DNA of 64,000 bases from Plantago ovata (GCA_028274465.1 CM051458.1:51697253-51761252), one strand, 5' to 3'. Counted from the first letter of the stretch, positions 1 through 11,437 are shown. Numbers and translations are program-made. The notes: generated from the letters alone by a model not told the origin.

Positions 1-438
1 TACTTCCATTGTTCGGTAATCATCCATCGAACAACTATGCGCAGTTATGGGAACGTTTCTTGATTGTCCAACAATCCGTTCCGTGGCCGTGGGATCGGCT
101 CACACTTTCTCCAACAAGTATAACCTCCACGCATACTAGTCTCAGCTGGTTCATTCAGACCCCTACATCCGAGATGAACCTCGACTAGGGAGAGTTTGGG
201 ATAGATGATAACTCACATAGCTCCCACTATCTGTGTGATCGGTCATCTATCCGGGGGGACATGTTTAATATCAATACAGACAAAAATAGAGATATGACAT
301 GTTGCATGCCTGGTGTAATATAAATATGAAAGCGATATTCAATAGTCAAACAACAAACATATATTATATTACGTTGACCTGTGTAATAGTACATATATGC
401 CCTCTATAAGGACTGTCTCTAGGACATATACACTATCA
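1..438 (-). repeat. Copia-A 3' LTR, partial
   Basis: This matches 23476-23934 almost base for base and ends in ...ACTATCA, the complement of the TGATAGTG start of the LTR. The copy here lacks about 18 bases (around the GCATGCCCTTAATAAGG segment) present in the 5' LTR near 23887-23905. The rest of this roughly 2.1 kb LTR lies left of the window. Confidence 0.9.
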
Positions 439-451
439 ATCTCCCACTTGG
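439..451 (-). other. Copia-A polypurine tract
   Basis: On the minus strand this reads CCAAGTGGGAGAT directly before the TGATAG start of the 3' LTR, the usual Copia layout for the plus-strand primer. Confidence 0.8.
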
Positions 452-452
452 A

Positions 453-864
453 CTAGAGCCAGTCACCTTTATGCTTAATACCCATATTAGCATAATGTCT
501 TAAGTGGACTTCCACTGATAAGACCTTGGTGAAAGGATCTGCCACGTTGTCCGTGGTAGAGACACGTTCTATACTAACTTCTCCTCTATCAATAATCTCA
601 CGTATAACGTGATATTTTCTAAGTACATGTTTGTTCTTGTTTGTAGATCTAGGCTCCCTAGCTTGAGCGACGGTGCCCGTAGTGTCACAATAAATCATTA
701 TTGGACTAGGAGCAGGAACAACCCTCAATTCCTTCAAGAACTCTGAAATCCAGACAGCTTCTTTCGATGCTTCTGATGCAGCAATGTACTCGGCTTCTGT
801 GGATGAGTCAGTAACCGTGGCTTGCTTAGAACTCTTCCAACAGATAGGTCCTCCGTTCAATTTA
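453..864 (-). pseudogene. Copia-A RNase H, C-terminal part
   Basis: An open frame encodes the end of a Copia RNase H: the STEAEYIAASEA motif, the YCDTTGTVAQA segment and the closing VADPFTKVL block, followed by a stop. The N-terminal part of the same domain lies at 9245-9457 beyond GPR-1. The two halves are separated only by the insertion and its 5-bp duplication. Confidence 0.9.
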
Positions 865-869
865 AATAT
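865..869. repeat. Target site duplication AATAT of GPR-1 (partner at 9240-9244)
   Basis: AATAT at 865-869 and again at 9240-9244 directly flanks the two LTR ends. Matching 5-bp copies show that GPR-1 inserted as one unit into the Copia-A RNase H coding sequence. Confidence 0.92.
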
Positions 870-2150
870 TAATGAACCGGAATTTGTCGGATCCCGATTT
901 CAATCAAATAATATTTGTAATTAGCCAAAGGCAATCCACAACTACAACGAAAACCGTAGTGTAGCAGTAGAATGACTCGAGTGTCGTTCTCTCAGGACTA
1001 TACTAGCATTATCAAATCTAATTTAGAATATAAAAACAGCAGACAGATAGCAAGGGGGTTTTTCTAACAGATAATGGAGATTGGTGATAGTATGATCCTT
1101 CTTAACATAACGGGTCGATAATCATGCATAAATTCCTCGGTCTTGCATAGAGATCTTTGAATCAATCTAGTGTCCTGTTGCAAATATTAAGCACTACGAA
1201 GATAATTGGTCTGACAAGTCAATCACTATTGTCCTAATGCGTTCCGTAATTATTCAACACTACGAACATAATTGGTCTGATGGTCGACAAGTGTCCAATT
1301 GTGCATAATAATCAATACAACATACGAGAATTTAGGCTGTGCCTGATCAACGAAATAAAGCAATGACACGGAGTATAATGCGCGATATAGCCATTAGCAT
1401 GATTATCTTCCCTTCGCTAAGAATTCACATACTACCACCAACGATAAGTTTAGCTACTCATAATAGGCATGCAATCAATAGAAATCATAGAAGAAAACAT
1501 ATTGAAGGATATATAAAATAAGTAGATTAAACTGTAAGATACAAGTTACCGAAGGTTGTCAATCTCCGAAGAATTGCGATCCTACGAGCTCCAATCCGCT
1601 ATGAAAAAATATCCCCTAAGCTACGGAACTCCCACGACAGGCCCGGGAAGTTCCTACCTAAAACTATAGAGAGAGGTGAGAAAGTAGGTCTGGAAAGATA
1701 TGATTTTCGGAGAAAACTGAGCAACTATATATAGGCCCCGAAATACTGTGGGGCGGTTCGCCCCACACGCCCGGCGGTTCGCCCAGCTGTGCGGCGGTTC
1801 GCCCCCAGGTTTTTCTCGCGGAATTCCGCGTTTTTGGATTTCTTCCCCTTTTCGGACTCGGTTTCTGACTTCTAGTAGCCTTCTAACCTCCAGATTCGGT
1901 CCCTAGACTCCAAATCCCATCCGGAAACCTTCAGATACTCCAAATAAGCTTCTGGAACACCAATTCCTTGTCAACTTCAATATATTTTCCCGGAAATCTT
2001 CGAATTTCAACCAAAACCTGTAAAATAAAATCTAAAGGGAAACGTGACACTATTCTAATAAAATGCATTAAAATATAGCTAAATTAACATAGAGGATAGC
2101 TAAAATAGGTGAAAAAGACTCGCATGAAAGTGTAAAATACATATTCATCA
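870..2150 (-). repeat. GPR-1 3' LTR
   Basis: The LTR is bounded by TAATGAA (a TG-to-TA change from TGATGAA) and TTCATCA. It is 1281 bases against 1312 for its partner. The difference is mainly one missing GGGGCGGTTCGCCCC module near 1780 and a missing short segment near 1827. A TATA-like CTATATATAG lies at 1725-1734, with the GC modules (1749-1806) just upstream in element sense. Confidence 0.92.
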
Positions 2151-3734
2151 AACTCCCCAAACCGAACCTTTGCTTGTCCTCAAGCAACTAAGCTAGACTC
2201 TAATACAAAAAACATGCAAGACACAAAATGGAGTCTCATGCCAAATAAAATGAACTAATCTACTGAATCTTCCAAATAATATATGAACAAAAACCATATA
2301 AATCAAAGCATGAATATAGGTTGAAGAATACCTCGATTGACTTATACACATCCACATAAGCACTTATGTCAAGACAAGATAGTCTCTCGTAACATTCTCT
2401 ACCTGGACCTAGTCAGTGACGACGTAATGAAGCATGCTAAGATACGAATGGTTGCCCTGTGCCTATGAAACTGAGGACTTACTGCTGTTCCACCATGTTA
2501 AGACTTTTCCTCAAAAGAGGTCGAACCAGTACTGGCTCTCATCAAACGAAGGAGGGTTCCCTACAAAAGATAACACTCCCCTATTCTACCCATCTCTCAA
2601 GTAAAGTCTTAAGATATTTACCACTTCCTGAATGGCAGGACGAGGGTGGTCTAGAACAGATGACACTCAAGACAAAAAAAGATAAAAGATAAAAAACACG
2701 ATTACGAACATTACAAAAATGGAAAAGACTCAACACTTTGCTAAACTGCTATTTGGCTTTCTTTTTTTGGACCCTTCTTTGCTTTTTTGGGGTCTTTTCT
2801 TTTTTTCTTTTTTTCTTTCCAGATTCTTTTTTCTTTTGTCTTTTTCTCTTTATTTTCTGGAATTTTTCTTTCTTTTTTTTTCGATTTATCTAGCCAGTAG
2901 TAGCATAACAAAAAGAGAAACAAAATGACTCACACGACTTCTCCAAACATATTCGAAAGAATAGGTTGGAGTACAAAATTTACGGAAAAGAAAAAACAAA
3001 CTCACGATACGGAAATAAAAAACAGAAACAAGTCTAATTATGGTGCAACCCCCTCCCCAAACCTATTCGGAAGAACAGGTCATAAACAAAGGATCACACA
3101 ACCTCACACTACCTCCTTCCTAGGCATTTAGCAATCTCAAAGCATGGTGAAGACTTGTTGCCTCTTAGGTACATAATTACTCGGGAAACAACCATAAGAC
3201 CCTAACATGCATCATCCTATTATAAAGGCCTTCGTGAACCGCAGTAGAGAAAACACCACTAAGTGATTTCGAGACTACCAAGCTTAACTAAGTGCAATAC
3301 ACAAATGTGACAAGCCAAGCGAGACAGACCTCAAACAAATTCATAGAGATGAAGCATACGATTAATGGCATAGTTAGTTGATCTACCCAATAAAAAAGTT
3401 CAAAAAATTCGGCAATAAACTCCATATAAAACATGCAAAACTATCCTAGGATGAATGTAGTGAATGCAACCCAAAAAATCTAAGAAAGCAGTAAACGTGC
3501 AGATGAAAATGCAGACGGATAAAGCATGCGAGGTACTATACTCATCCTACCAATGCCAAGCTCCAAACTAACAACATCAGATCACTTAAATCCCATCCCC
3601 CCTCATGAAATTAACGCTAGTCCCTAGCAGTAAGAAAATGAGGAAATAAGATGTGATACTAGATGTTACCCCATGGTTTGGCCTCGGTCGGCTGAGTATG
3701 CTGCTTGTGATTTATTGGGCCTCCTCTGGGAGCT
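2151..3734 (-). other. GPR-1 3' non-coding region: PPT, purine tract, twin hairpins
   Basis: No credible coding region. In element sense the segment ends with the stem TTGCTTG-AGGA-CAAGCAA (2170-2187) and the PPT GGTTTGGGGAGTT beside the LTR. About 130 nearly pure purines (minus strand) lie at 2757-2886. Two hairpins lie at 2948-2965 and 3062-3079, each followed by PPT-like AGGTTTGG sequence. All of these recur at matching places in GPR-2, -3, -4 and -5. Confidence 0.75.
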
Positions 3735-4479
3735 TTATAGGGTGTCATCAGGTCTTCTGGTAGGCGTGGTAGTTTCAATTATGGGCCGGATAGGAACAAC
3801 TCCTCCGTTAGTATCATCATAGCCCGTATGGCCTTCATTGTCACTACTGTCACGCACATCTTCACTAGTAGAGTCGTAGTGGCAGGTAGAATTCTCAAGA
3901 TTAGCCGCCGCTGTTATGGAATCCTCCATCCTGAAGCCCTCCAATAGGATGTGAACGGTTGAAGGGGAAAGGGCAGTGGTATCAAGACCTCCCCCTCCAA
4001 CGTTTTACACCGCGAGAAGGTTTCAGTAAGCTGCTCGGATACTCAGAAGTCTTCTACCTTTTTCTCCAATTTCGACCACATTCTCTACGGTGGATCCGAC
4101 CGATGTCTATATGATGCTCACTTTAGAGGCAGGCAAGGGGCACCCCAACACGGTGCTGGGCACCCATGTCATTATGTTTTGGAACCAAGCTAGCGCTTCG
4201 GAACCTTCTAGCAACTGCGAACTCAAGATTGAATCCGTCGTGGCGAGAATGTCCCGGTGCCTTCCTGTTCACTCGAACTCTGCAGTCCTTGTGATGGAGT
4301 GATAACGTAATAATGGTTTCTGTCCCTTCGGTGGTGCATGAATAGTCATAGGAGTCCTTACTCCAGGTGTACTCTAGCTCCTCCTCTTGGATAATCCACG
4401 ACGTTGTTGCAAAACCCCTTGGCTCGAACGCACATCTAGCGAGGTCACCTTCCTTGACATGGTTCTTCACAGCAATCAT
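3735..4479 (-). pseudogene. GPR-1 third-slot ORF, unrecognised, decayed
   Basis: Two recognisable blocks are in different frames. The N-terminal block (down to about 4123) begins MIAVKNHVKEGDLARCAFEP and has a conserved SWIIQEEELEYTWSKDSY segment. An acidic C-terminal block at 3735-3944 contains SEDVRDSSDNEGHTG. The same blocks occur in GPR-2 and GPR-5 with conservative substitutions, which suggests former coding, but I recognise no family. A 3' splice-site-like TTTGTAG with an upstream GCTAAC lies just before the start (4511-4528). GPR-3 carries a different ORF in this slot. Confidence 0.5.
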
Positions 4480-5605
4480 ACGGGAATGCTCCTTTCCCTT
4501 GGTATGGTACCTACAAACAGCGGTTAGCACCTCGTATGACACAATATTGACTCATGCATATGCTAGTGTAAGAGCGAAACACACAAGTGATAAAATCATC
4601 AATCGAGCTCCCCAAACCGTAATGTCTAGCCTAGCTACTTCATCATGCAACATACCAATGTAACTACTACATGCAATACATCACATTATGCTCTTACTAG
4701 ACAACCAATACCCTTGATAACAAGGCTCAATTCATACCATAGCAGCGAAAACTTCTATCATCATAAATCCTCATACTTAACAATTAAGCATTCTATCGTC
4801 AAAACCACCAACATTACACCAATAAACTCAATCATATGCAAGAAATCAAAGATAAAGACATATTGCAGAACAAGATATATTACCTAGTAGCAAAATACCC
4901 AAATCAACAATCCTAGCAAAATTGAGCATGCAATTGATAGTAAATAACATGTCTAATCACACAAACAACATACCCATGCATCAAATAAGCATAATTGAAG
5001 CTCAAAATAGAAAACCCCCAAATTCGAAAATTAGGGTTCTAAGGATGATACCTCAGATCTGCAAATCTAACGAATTAGGATGAAATTTGTTCGGATAGGA
5101 TGATAGATCATGTAATAGGCTTCGAATTAAGCTAAAGAACACTCAATTTGGTCAAGAAATGAAGAGGTTATGAAGATTTGAAGATGAAATCGCGTTTTTC
5201 GGGTTTTTTAGGAGGAGGAATGATGAAATACGAAGAAAATGAGGTTTTGGGGAAGAAATCCGCGTTTTTGAAGATCTGGAGCCGTGGGGCGGTTCGCCCC
5301 ACGTGCGGGGCGGTTCGCCCCACACGTGGGGCGGTTCGCCCCGTGCTCCCCAATGCGGGGAGACGGTTCCCGACGTCAAAAAATGCGGTTTTAATCCCCG
5401 AAACCAATTGTTTCAAAAAACCACTCGAAAAATCTCACTCAAACATAAGCACATACGACACAGACATGAACAAATTCGCATACGAGAAGCAAATAGTTCA
5501 AGAATGAATGCATGCAGAAAAGTAGTAAAGAAAGCGATAAAAATTCCGGGTTGCCTCCCGGATAGCGTCATTGTTTAAAGTCTTTGACTCGACTCCTGTC
5601 TGCGC
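4480..5605 (-). other. GPR-1 spacer between gag-PR and third slot, with GC hairpin cluster
   Basis: No coding region seen. Three modules with the complement of GGGGCGAACCGCCCC lie at 5284-5342, and a CTCCCC/GGGGAG pair at 5346-5361. The conserved stem-loop CCGGG-TTGCCT-CCCGG lies at 5546-5561, 44 bases past the gag-PR stop in element sense. Confidence 0.7.
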
Positions 5606-7759
5606 CTATCTCTTCTTTTTGCGGGTACTAGGCTTCCCCTTCATTGATCTCCTCTCCATGCCACGAACCTGTGAATAAGAAAGAATATAGGCTGCAAGAC
5701 CACAGTAGTGAGTAGTAATATCAGGCGGTTCAGGTGGATCAGGTATGGCTTGCAACACATGTTGCTTGCCATCCACTTCAATAGTGCAAGTCCTTTGGTA
5801 GATGTCCATCACTGAGCGTAGCTTAGTCAAGAACGTTTGCCCTAAGAGTATGACATCCCCCGTTCCAGGTGCAGACGCCGACATAACTACAAAATTGGTG
5901 TATATAGATGCTTCACCAATCTTGACCAACACATTTTTCACAACGCCCTCAGGTCTCATAAAGGACCCATCCGCCAGTTGCACAATAGCCCTTTGCTCAG
6001 ATAGTTTTCCAAGGTTGCTCTTTTCAAACACATTCAGAGGGATTATGTTTGAGTAGGATACCGTGTCTAGTGTGGCACGGACATCTTCAAGCTCACCAAT
6101 CCCTACCTTAACATCGAAACTTTTAGGGAGTGGTTCGGGATCCTCTTGCTCCTCATCACTTTCTTCAGAACCAAGGTCCTTCTCTTCTTCCTCAGCCTGT
6201 AGAAGTTCTTCCTTCATGCAACACTCGCACCTAACAACCGTCTTGATGGTGATTTCGTCAGGTACATCACCAGCCAATGTAATGGCGTTCGACTTCACAG
6301 TGCTGCTAGGCAGTTTGCCTTGTTCCCTACTTGCTCCTCGGTCGATCAATTCTTGCATCTTTTGATGGGCAAGCCTAGTGCTCTCTTCCAACCTATCGAG
6401 CCTTGTCCTCGTCTTCTCAGAATCTTCTTCATAACGTTTGAGAAAACTTTGTGTGTGATCGACCATCTTTTGCAAGTTCTCCATCAGTTGAGCCGACTTC
6501 GACTTCGGTGGCTCTTTCTGAACGGGGTTTTTGCAGTGATCATTACCATAGTTTAGCCTACTACGGTCTTGGTTAGGTCCATAAGTTTGGTTAGCCGGTG
6601 CATATCCTTGATTGTTTCGGTATCCCCTTCTCCAAAATCCACCTCGAGGGTTCCTACTATCTTGTCCGTAGCTAACTTCTTGAGTACCAAACTCCGTAGC
6701 AAAGGCTTCTTCTTCGCCTCCTCGAGCCCAGTTGCCATCATCGTATGCCAGCTCCGATCTACACATATGAGCCCCATGCCCATAGTTCTTGAATATTCGG
6801 CATACTTCGTTGGAAACAGTTGTTCCGGTGGCGCTCTTGAGGACTTGCTTCAATTCGTTGGTAAAGCACTCGAATTGATCCCCATTCCCCCTATACATAG
6901 GGGCTTCTTGAGTCGGTGGAGCTTCAGGTCCACGTCTCCTAACCATTGCTCTTGGGTCCTTGAACTGCGAACCCTTAGCAAGCCTTTCGAAAACTGCCCA
7001 GACGGCTTCTGCGGTTTCCTCCCAAATATTGCCTCGGCATTGGAAATCCACCACTTGTTGGTTTTCGAAGGTTAGTCCATTGTAGAAGTGTTGGACTAGG
7101 TCGGAAAGTTCAAAACCATGGTGAGGGCACTTGTTCGTGAGATCTTGGAACCTCTCAAACGCGGTGTAGATGGTCTCATCATAGTCCTGCTTGAATCCAG
7201 TGATTTGCGCCTTAAGCGCGGTAGTCAAGGTGTGAGGGAAGTATTTCTCCATGAAGGCTGAAAAAATCTTCTCTCAAGTGTCCAGCGAGCCTGCTGGAAG
7301 AGAACTTAACCATGACTTGGCTCTGTCGCCAAGTCCCATAGCAAAAACCTTCATCCTCAACTCATCCGTTGTTATGTCAGCTCCGGGTCGTGGGAGTTGG
7401 TTGACGAAATCATCGATATCGTGCAAGTACCCCATCACATCTTCCCTTGATAAGCCATAGAACCTCGGAAGTTGTTGGAATGCGTGGTTCTTGATCTCCA
7501 GATCTCGGGTTGGAGACGAAAGAACTATCGCTGGTCCCCTCATACGATCCTTGGTGGGTTGAACCCATGCTTTCAGTGGTCTAGCTTCTGCCATTCCGTC
7601 GATTTCCTTGAAAAGATTGAGTAGAGATTCAGAGAAATCGGTATCCTCTATTTCCTCTACGGCGCGCCTTTCAAGTAGTCGCCTTCTTTGGTGGTAGACT
7701 CTATCGATCTCAGCAATTGAATCAGCAAGCGGTGTTCCTTCAGAACGTGTATGCGGCAT
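5606..7759 (-). pseudogene. gag: GPR-1 gag-protease, one nonsense codon
   Basis: The full 718-codon frame is present, starting MPHTRSEGTPLAD, but codon 162 (Trp in the other copies) is TGA at 7274-7276. Gag core motifs include FPHTLTTALKAQITGF and CPHHGFELSDLVQHFYNGL, as in Athila/Tat Gag. The zinc knuckle reads CRIFKNYGHGAHMC, so the second Cys of the CX2CX4HX4C motif is Phe. The protease motif is DTV instead of DTG (Val codon 6059-6061). Nucleocapsid and protease would therefore both be impaired. The tail is basic (STRKKKR). Confidence 0.9.
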
Positions 7760-7906
7760 ACACTATTTGTACAGACTAGGAAAGGTGATTAGAAACAGAC
7801 TAGGAAAGCAGTATCAGAAAGAGATTAAAAAGGAAAACTAAAACTAGTAGAATTAGGAATCTAAAGCTGAAAATATAAACAAATTAAACAGAAAAAAGGA
7901 GTATAG

Positions 7907-7924
7907 TCCCCGGCAACGGCACCA
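7907..7924 (-). other. GPR-1 primer binding site (tRNA-Asp)
   Basis: On the plus strand TCCCCGGCAACGGCACCA matches the 3' end of plant tRNA-Asp (CCCCGGCAACGGCGCCA) with one mismatch. It lies three bases from the 5' LTR, the usual place for minus-strand priming. Confidence 0.9.
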
Positions 7925-7927
7925 ATT

Positions 7928-9239
7928 TGATGAACCAGAATTTGTCGGATCCCGATTTCAATCAAATAATATTTGTAATTAGCCAAAGGCAATCCACAAC
8001 TACAACGAAAACCGTAGTGTAGCAGTAGAATGACTCGAGTGTCGTTCTCTCAGGACTATACTAGCTTTATCAAATCTAATTTAGAATATAAAAACAGCAG
8101 ACCGATAGCAAGGGGGTTTTTCTAACAGATAATGGAGATTGGTGATAGTATGATCCTTCTTAACATAACGGGTCGATAATCATGCATAAATTCCTCGGTC
8201 TTGCATAGAGATCTTTGAATCAATCTAGTGTCCTGTTGCAAATATTAAGCACTACGAAGATAATTGGTCTGACAAGTCAATCACTATAGTCCTAATGTAT
8301 TCCGTAATTATTCAACACTACGAAGATAATTGGTCTGATGGTCGACAAGTGTCCCATTGTGCATAATAATCAATACAACATACGAGAATTTAGGCTGTGC
8401 CTGATCAACGAAATAAAGCAATGACACGGAGTATAATGCGCGATATAGCCATTAGCATGATTGTCTTCCCTTCGCTAAGAATTCACATACTACCACCAAC
8501 GATAAGTTTAGCTACTCATAATAGGCATGCAATCAATAGAAATCATAGAAGAAAACATATTGAAAGATATATAAAATAAGTAGATTAAACTGTAAGATAC
8601 AAGTTACCGAAGGTTGTCAATCTCCGAAGAATTGCGATCCTACGAGCTCCAATCCGCTATGAAAAAGTAACCCCTAAGCTACGGAACTCCCAGGACAGGC
8701 CCCGGGAAGTTCCTACCTAAAACTATAGAGAGAGGTAAGAAAGTAGGTCTGGAAAGATATGATTTTCGGAGAAAACTGAGCAACTATATATAGGCCCCGA
8801 AATACTGTGGGGCGGTTCGCCCCACACGCCCGGCGGTTCGCCCGGTGTGGGGCGGTTCGCCCCAGCTGTGCGGCGGTTCGCCCCCGGGTTTTTCTCGCGG
8901 AATTCCGCGTTTTCGACGCGTTTTTGGATTTCTTCCCCTTTTCGGACTCGGTTTCTGACTTCTAGTAGCCTTCTAACCTCCAGATTCGGCCCCTAGACTC
9001 CAAATCCCATCCGGAAACCTTCAGATACTCCAAATAGGCTTCTGGAACACCAATTCCTTGTCAACTTCAATATATTTGCCCGGAAATCTTCGAATTTCAA
9101 CCAAAACCTGTAAAATAAAATCTAAAGGGAAACTTGACACTTTTCTAATAAATGCATTAAAATATAGCTAAATTAACATAGAGGATAGCTAAAATAGGTG
9201 AAAAAGACTCGAATGAAAGTGTAAAATACACCTTCATCA
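7928..9239 (-). repeat. GPR-1 5' LTR
   Basis: This runs from TGATGAA to TTCATCA, a perfect 7-bp inverted terminus. It has four GC-rich GGCGGTTCGCC modules at 8808-8886 next to the TATATATA core promoter, against three in the 3' LTR. Confidence 0.93.
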
Positions 9240-9244
9240 AATAT

Positions 9245-10607
9245 GTATCATGTCTGTGACTTAAAGTCATCAGGATCTGATTCAAATCCAGCGTCGACAT
9301 AACCAGACATCTTTAATTCTGGTTCTCCACCAAACACCAAGAACATCTCTTTAGTCCGTCGAAGGTACTTAAGAATGTTCTTTACGTACAGCAGTCCAGT
9401 GAGGTACTCCTGGATTCTGTTGGTGTCGACAAGTGACACTAAGAGCATATGCCACATCGGGCCGTGTGCAATTCATTGCATACATTATAGACCCTACTGC
9501 CGAAGCATAGGGCACACGACTCATTGCATTTCTTTCTTCATCAGTTTTAGGACTATCCTTAACTGATAAGAAAACCCCATGCCTAGCTGGGAGAAAGCCT
9601 CTTTTTGAGTCGTCCATCTTATAACGCTTCAGTATTTTGTCGATGTAGGTGGACTGTGTCAATCCTAACATCCTCTTGGATCTATCTCTATAGATCTTGA
9701 TCCCTAGGATGTAGTTCGCTTCACCCAAGTCCTTCATCGAGAAGGTACTTGATAACCAAACTTTAGTCTCTTTTAGCATAGAGACATTGTTTCCCATGAT
9801 CAAAATGTCATCAACATAGATAATCATGAAAACGACTCCCTTGTCGTTGTGCCTAGTGTAGACACAGGGATCTTCCTTGCTTCTGATGAAGTCAAACGAT
9901 TTGACAACTTCATCAAAGCGGATATTCCAGCTCCTTGACGCTTGCTTTAGCCAATAGATGGATCTTTGTAATTTGCATACAGCAGTTGGCCTGGTTTTAC
10001 TAATAAAACCTTTCGGCTGTACCATATAGACCTCTTCCTCAAGGTTGCCATTGAGGAAGGCAGTCTTTACATCCATCTGCCAGATCTCATAATCATAGTA
10101 GGCAGCTATCGCAAGCAGAATTCGAATGGACTTCAATTTTGCTACCGGTGAAAAGGTTTCATCGTAATCGATGCCATACCTTTGCGTGTAGCCTTTCACC
10201 ACAAGTCTAGCCTTGTGCGTTTGTACCTTGCCATCGGCATCTGTCTTTCGTTTAAAGACCCATTTGCACCCAATAGGTCTAACCACAGGACTCCCACTGA
10301 CTATGACATGCCTAGCAAGTGTCATATCATTACCCTTGTCTGCTTCGAAAGCTCCCACTGAACTTGAGTCCAAATCAGAAGATTTAGAGAATTCATGTTC
10401 GCGCGTGTCAAAGTCTTGAATTTCTTCAAGTTCTATCATGTCATCTAACCTCTCTTCTTCGAGGTATTCTGCTTCTAAAAACTTGACGTTTCTAGATACT
10501 ATCACCTTGTGATCTTCAGCATGATAGAATTCATAGCCTCTCGTCTGACGAGGATAGCCTATGAAATATACTTTGACACCCTTGGCATCTAACTTATCAG
10601 TGAGCAT
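9245..10607 (-). pseudogene. pol: Copia-A reverse transcriptase and N-terminal RNase H
   Basis: RT motifs are clear: MDVKTAFLNGNLEEEVYM, the YVDD catalytic core in IIYVDDILIMG, and VCKLQRSIYWLKQASRSWN. A frameshift near 9370-9457 separates RT from the connecting RNase H sequence, which then runs into GPR-1 at 9244 and resumes at 864. Another frame change separates RT from integrase at about 10610. Confidence 0.92.
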
Positions 10608-10615
10608 CAGTTTGA

Positions 10616-11437
10616 CTATCGCAGGACAACCCCAAGGTCTAAGATAGCCCAGTAAGGGCTTCTTTCCCTTCCATAACTCATAAGGAGTTTCTCCACTGAT
10701 TTAGATGGTAAACGGTTCAGAATGTAGATTGCAGTTCGTAGTGCATATCCCCACAAATATTTTGGAAGAGTTGAGAATCCAATCATTGATCTCACCATGT
10801 CTAACAGGGTTCGATTCCTTCTCTCAGACACGCCATTTAGCTGTGGTGTTCCAGGAGGAGTCCATTGCGATTGAATTCCATTTTCCTTCAAGTAGTCGAT
10901 AAATTCTTCACTAAGGTATTCACCTCCTCGATATGATCGAAGAGTGACTATCCTTAGGTTCAATTCATTCTCGACCTCATTCCTAAACTCCTTGAATTTC
11001 CCAAAGGTCTCGGATCTATTCTTCATAAGATAAATATATCCATACCTTGAGAAATCGTCAGTAAAGGTAACGAAGTAAGGATAACCCCCACGCGCATGGA
11101 CTTTAAAAGGTCCACATACATCGGTATGTATGAGCTCTAAGCAGCGAGTGGCACAAACACCTTGTCCACCAAATGGTTTGTTCGTCATCTTACCCTTAAC
11201 ACATGATTCGCATATACCATATGATTCAAAATCAAATGGTTCTAAGTAGTCCAACTTCCTTAGTCTTTGAATCTGTGTTTCATTGATATGGCCTAGCCGA
11301 CAATGCCATAGATAAGATGGATTATTCTTCCTACTTGAAGACGGTTGTTTGTTATGTATTTGAAATAAAGGTAGACTACTTTGTAAAATATATAAACCAT
11401 TCACTAAGCGAGCTTTTCCATAATACTGGTCATTCAA
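10616..11437 (-). pseudogene. pol: Copia-A integrase
   Basis: It contains the GAG-pre-integrase zinc finger (HCRLGHINETQIQRL ... CESCVKGK), then the catalytic core with HTDVCGPF, TFTDDFSRYGYIYLM and the Glu-bearing NGVSERRNRTLLDMVRSM. The core Asp in the LRSDRG motif is Tyr here (LRSYRG). The frame is lost after the SVEK segment near 10690, before the RT region. Confidence 0.9.

Larger units (their letters stand above)
870..9239 (-). mobile_element. GPR-1: gag-protease-only LTR retrotransposon
   Basis: An 8.4 kb element with LTRs at 870-2150 and 7928-9239, tRNA-Asp-type primer site, gag-PR (5606-7759), a downstream ORF slot (3735-4479) and a PPT next to the left LTR. No RT, RNase H or integrase coding is seen in the internal region, so it is a non-autonomous Gypsy derivative of the type called LARD or TR-GAG. 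Gag and PR resemble the Athila/Tat side of Ty3/gypsy. Gag-PR carries one nonsense codon and a mutated protease motif. Confidence 0.93.

Noticed and set aside
1339-1521. A 60-residue plus-strand frame (MPDQRNKAMTRSIMRDIAIS...) repeated at 8397, 49391, 56466 and 63457.
   Set aside because: It lies in every GPR LTR, antisense to the element. Its repetition only reflects LTR copies, and no start context or family is recognised.
2719-2928. Phe/Leu-rich frame and its Lys-rich antisense frames at the purine tracts (also 17057, 27980, 50785, 38783).
   Set aside because: They are low-complexity translations of the conserved purine/pyrimidine tract, with frames that change between copies.
6569-7075. 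Long plus-strand frames opposite gag-PR (also 20784, 32228, 54391).
   Set aside because: They are antisense shadows of the conserved Gag-PR frame, with no independent start or known domain.
8808-8886. Regularly spaced GC repeats considered as a CRISPR-like array.
   Set aside because: The repeats are short hairpins without unique spacers of constant length, in the promoter of a plant retrotransposon.
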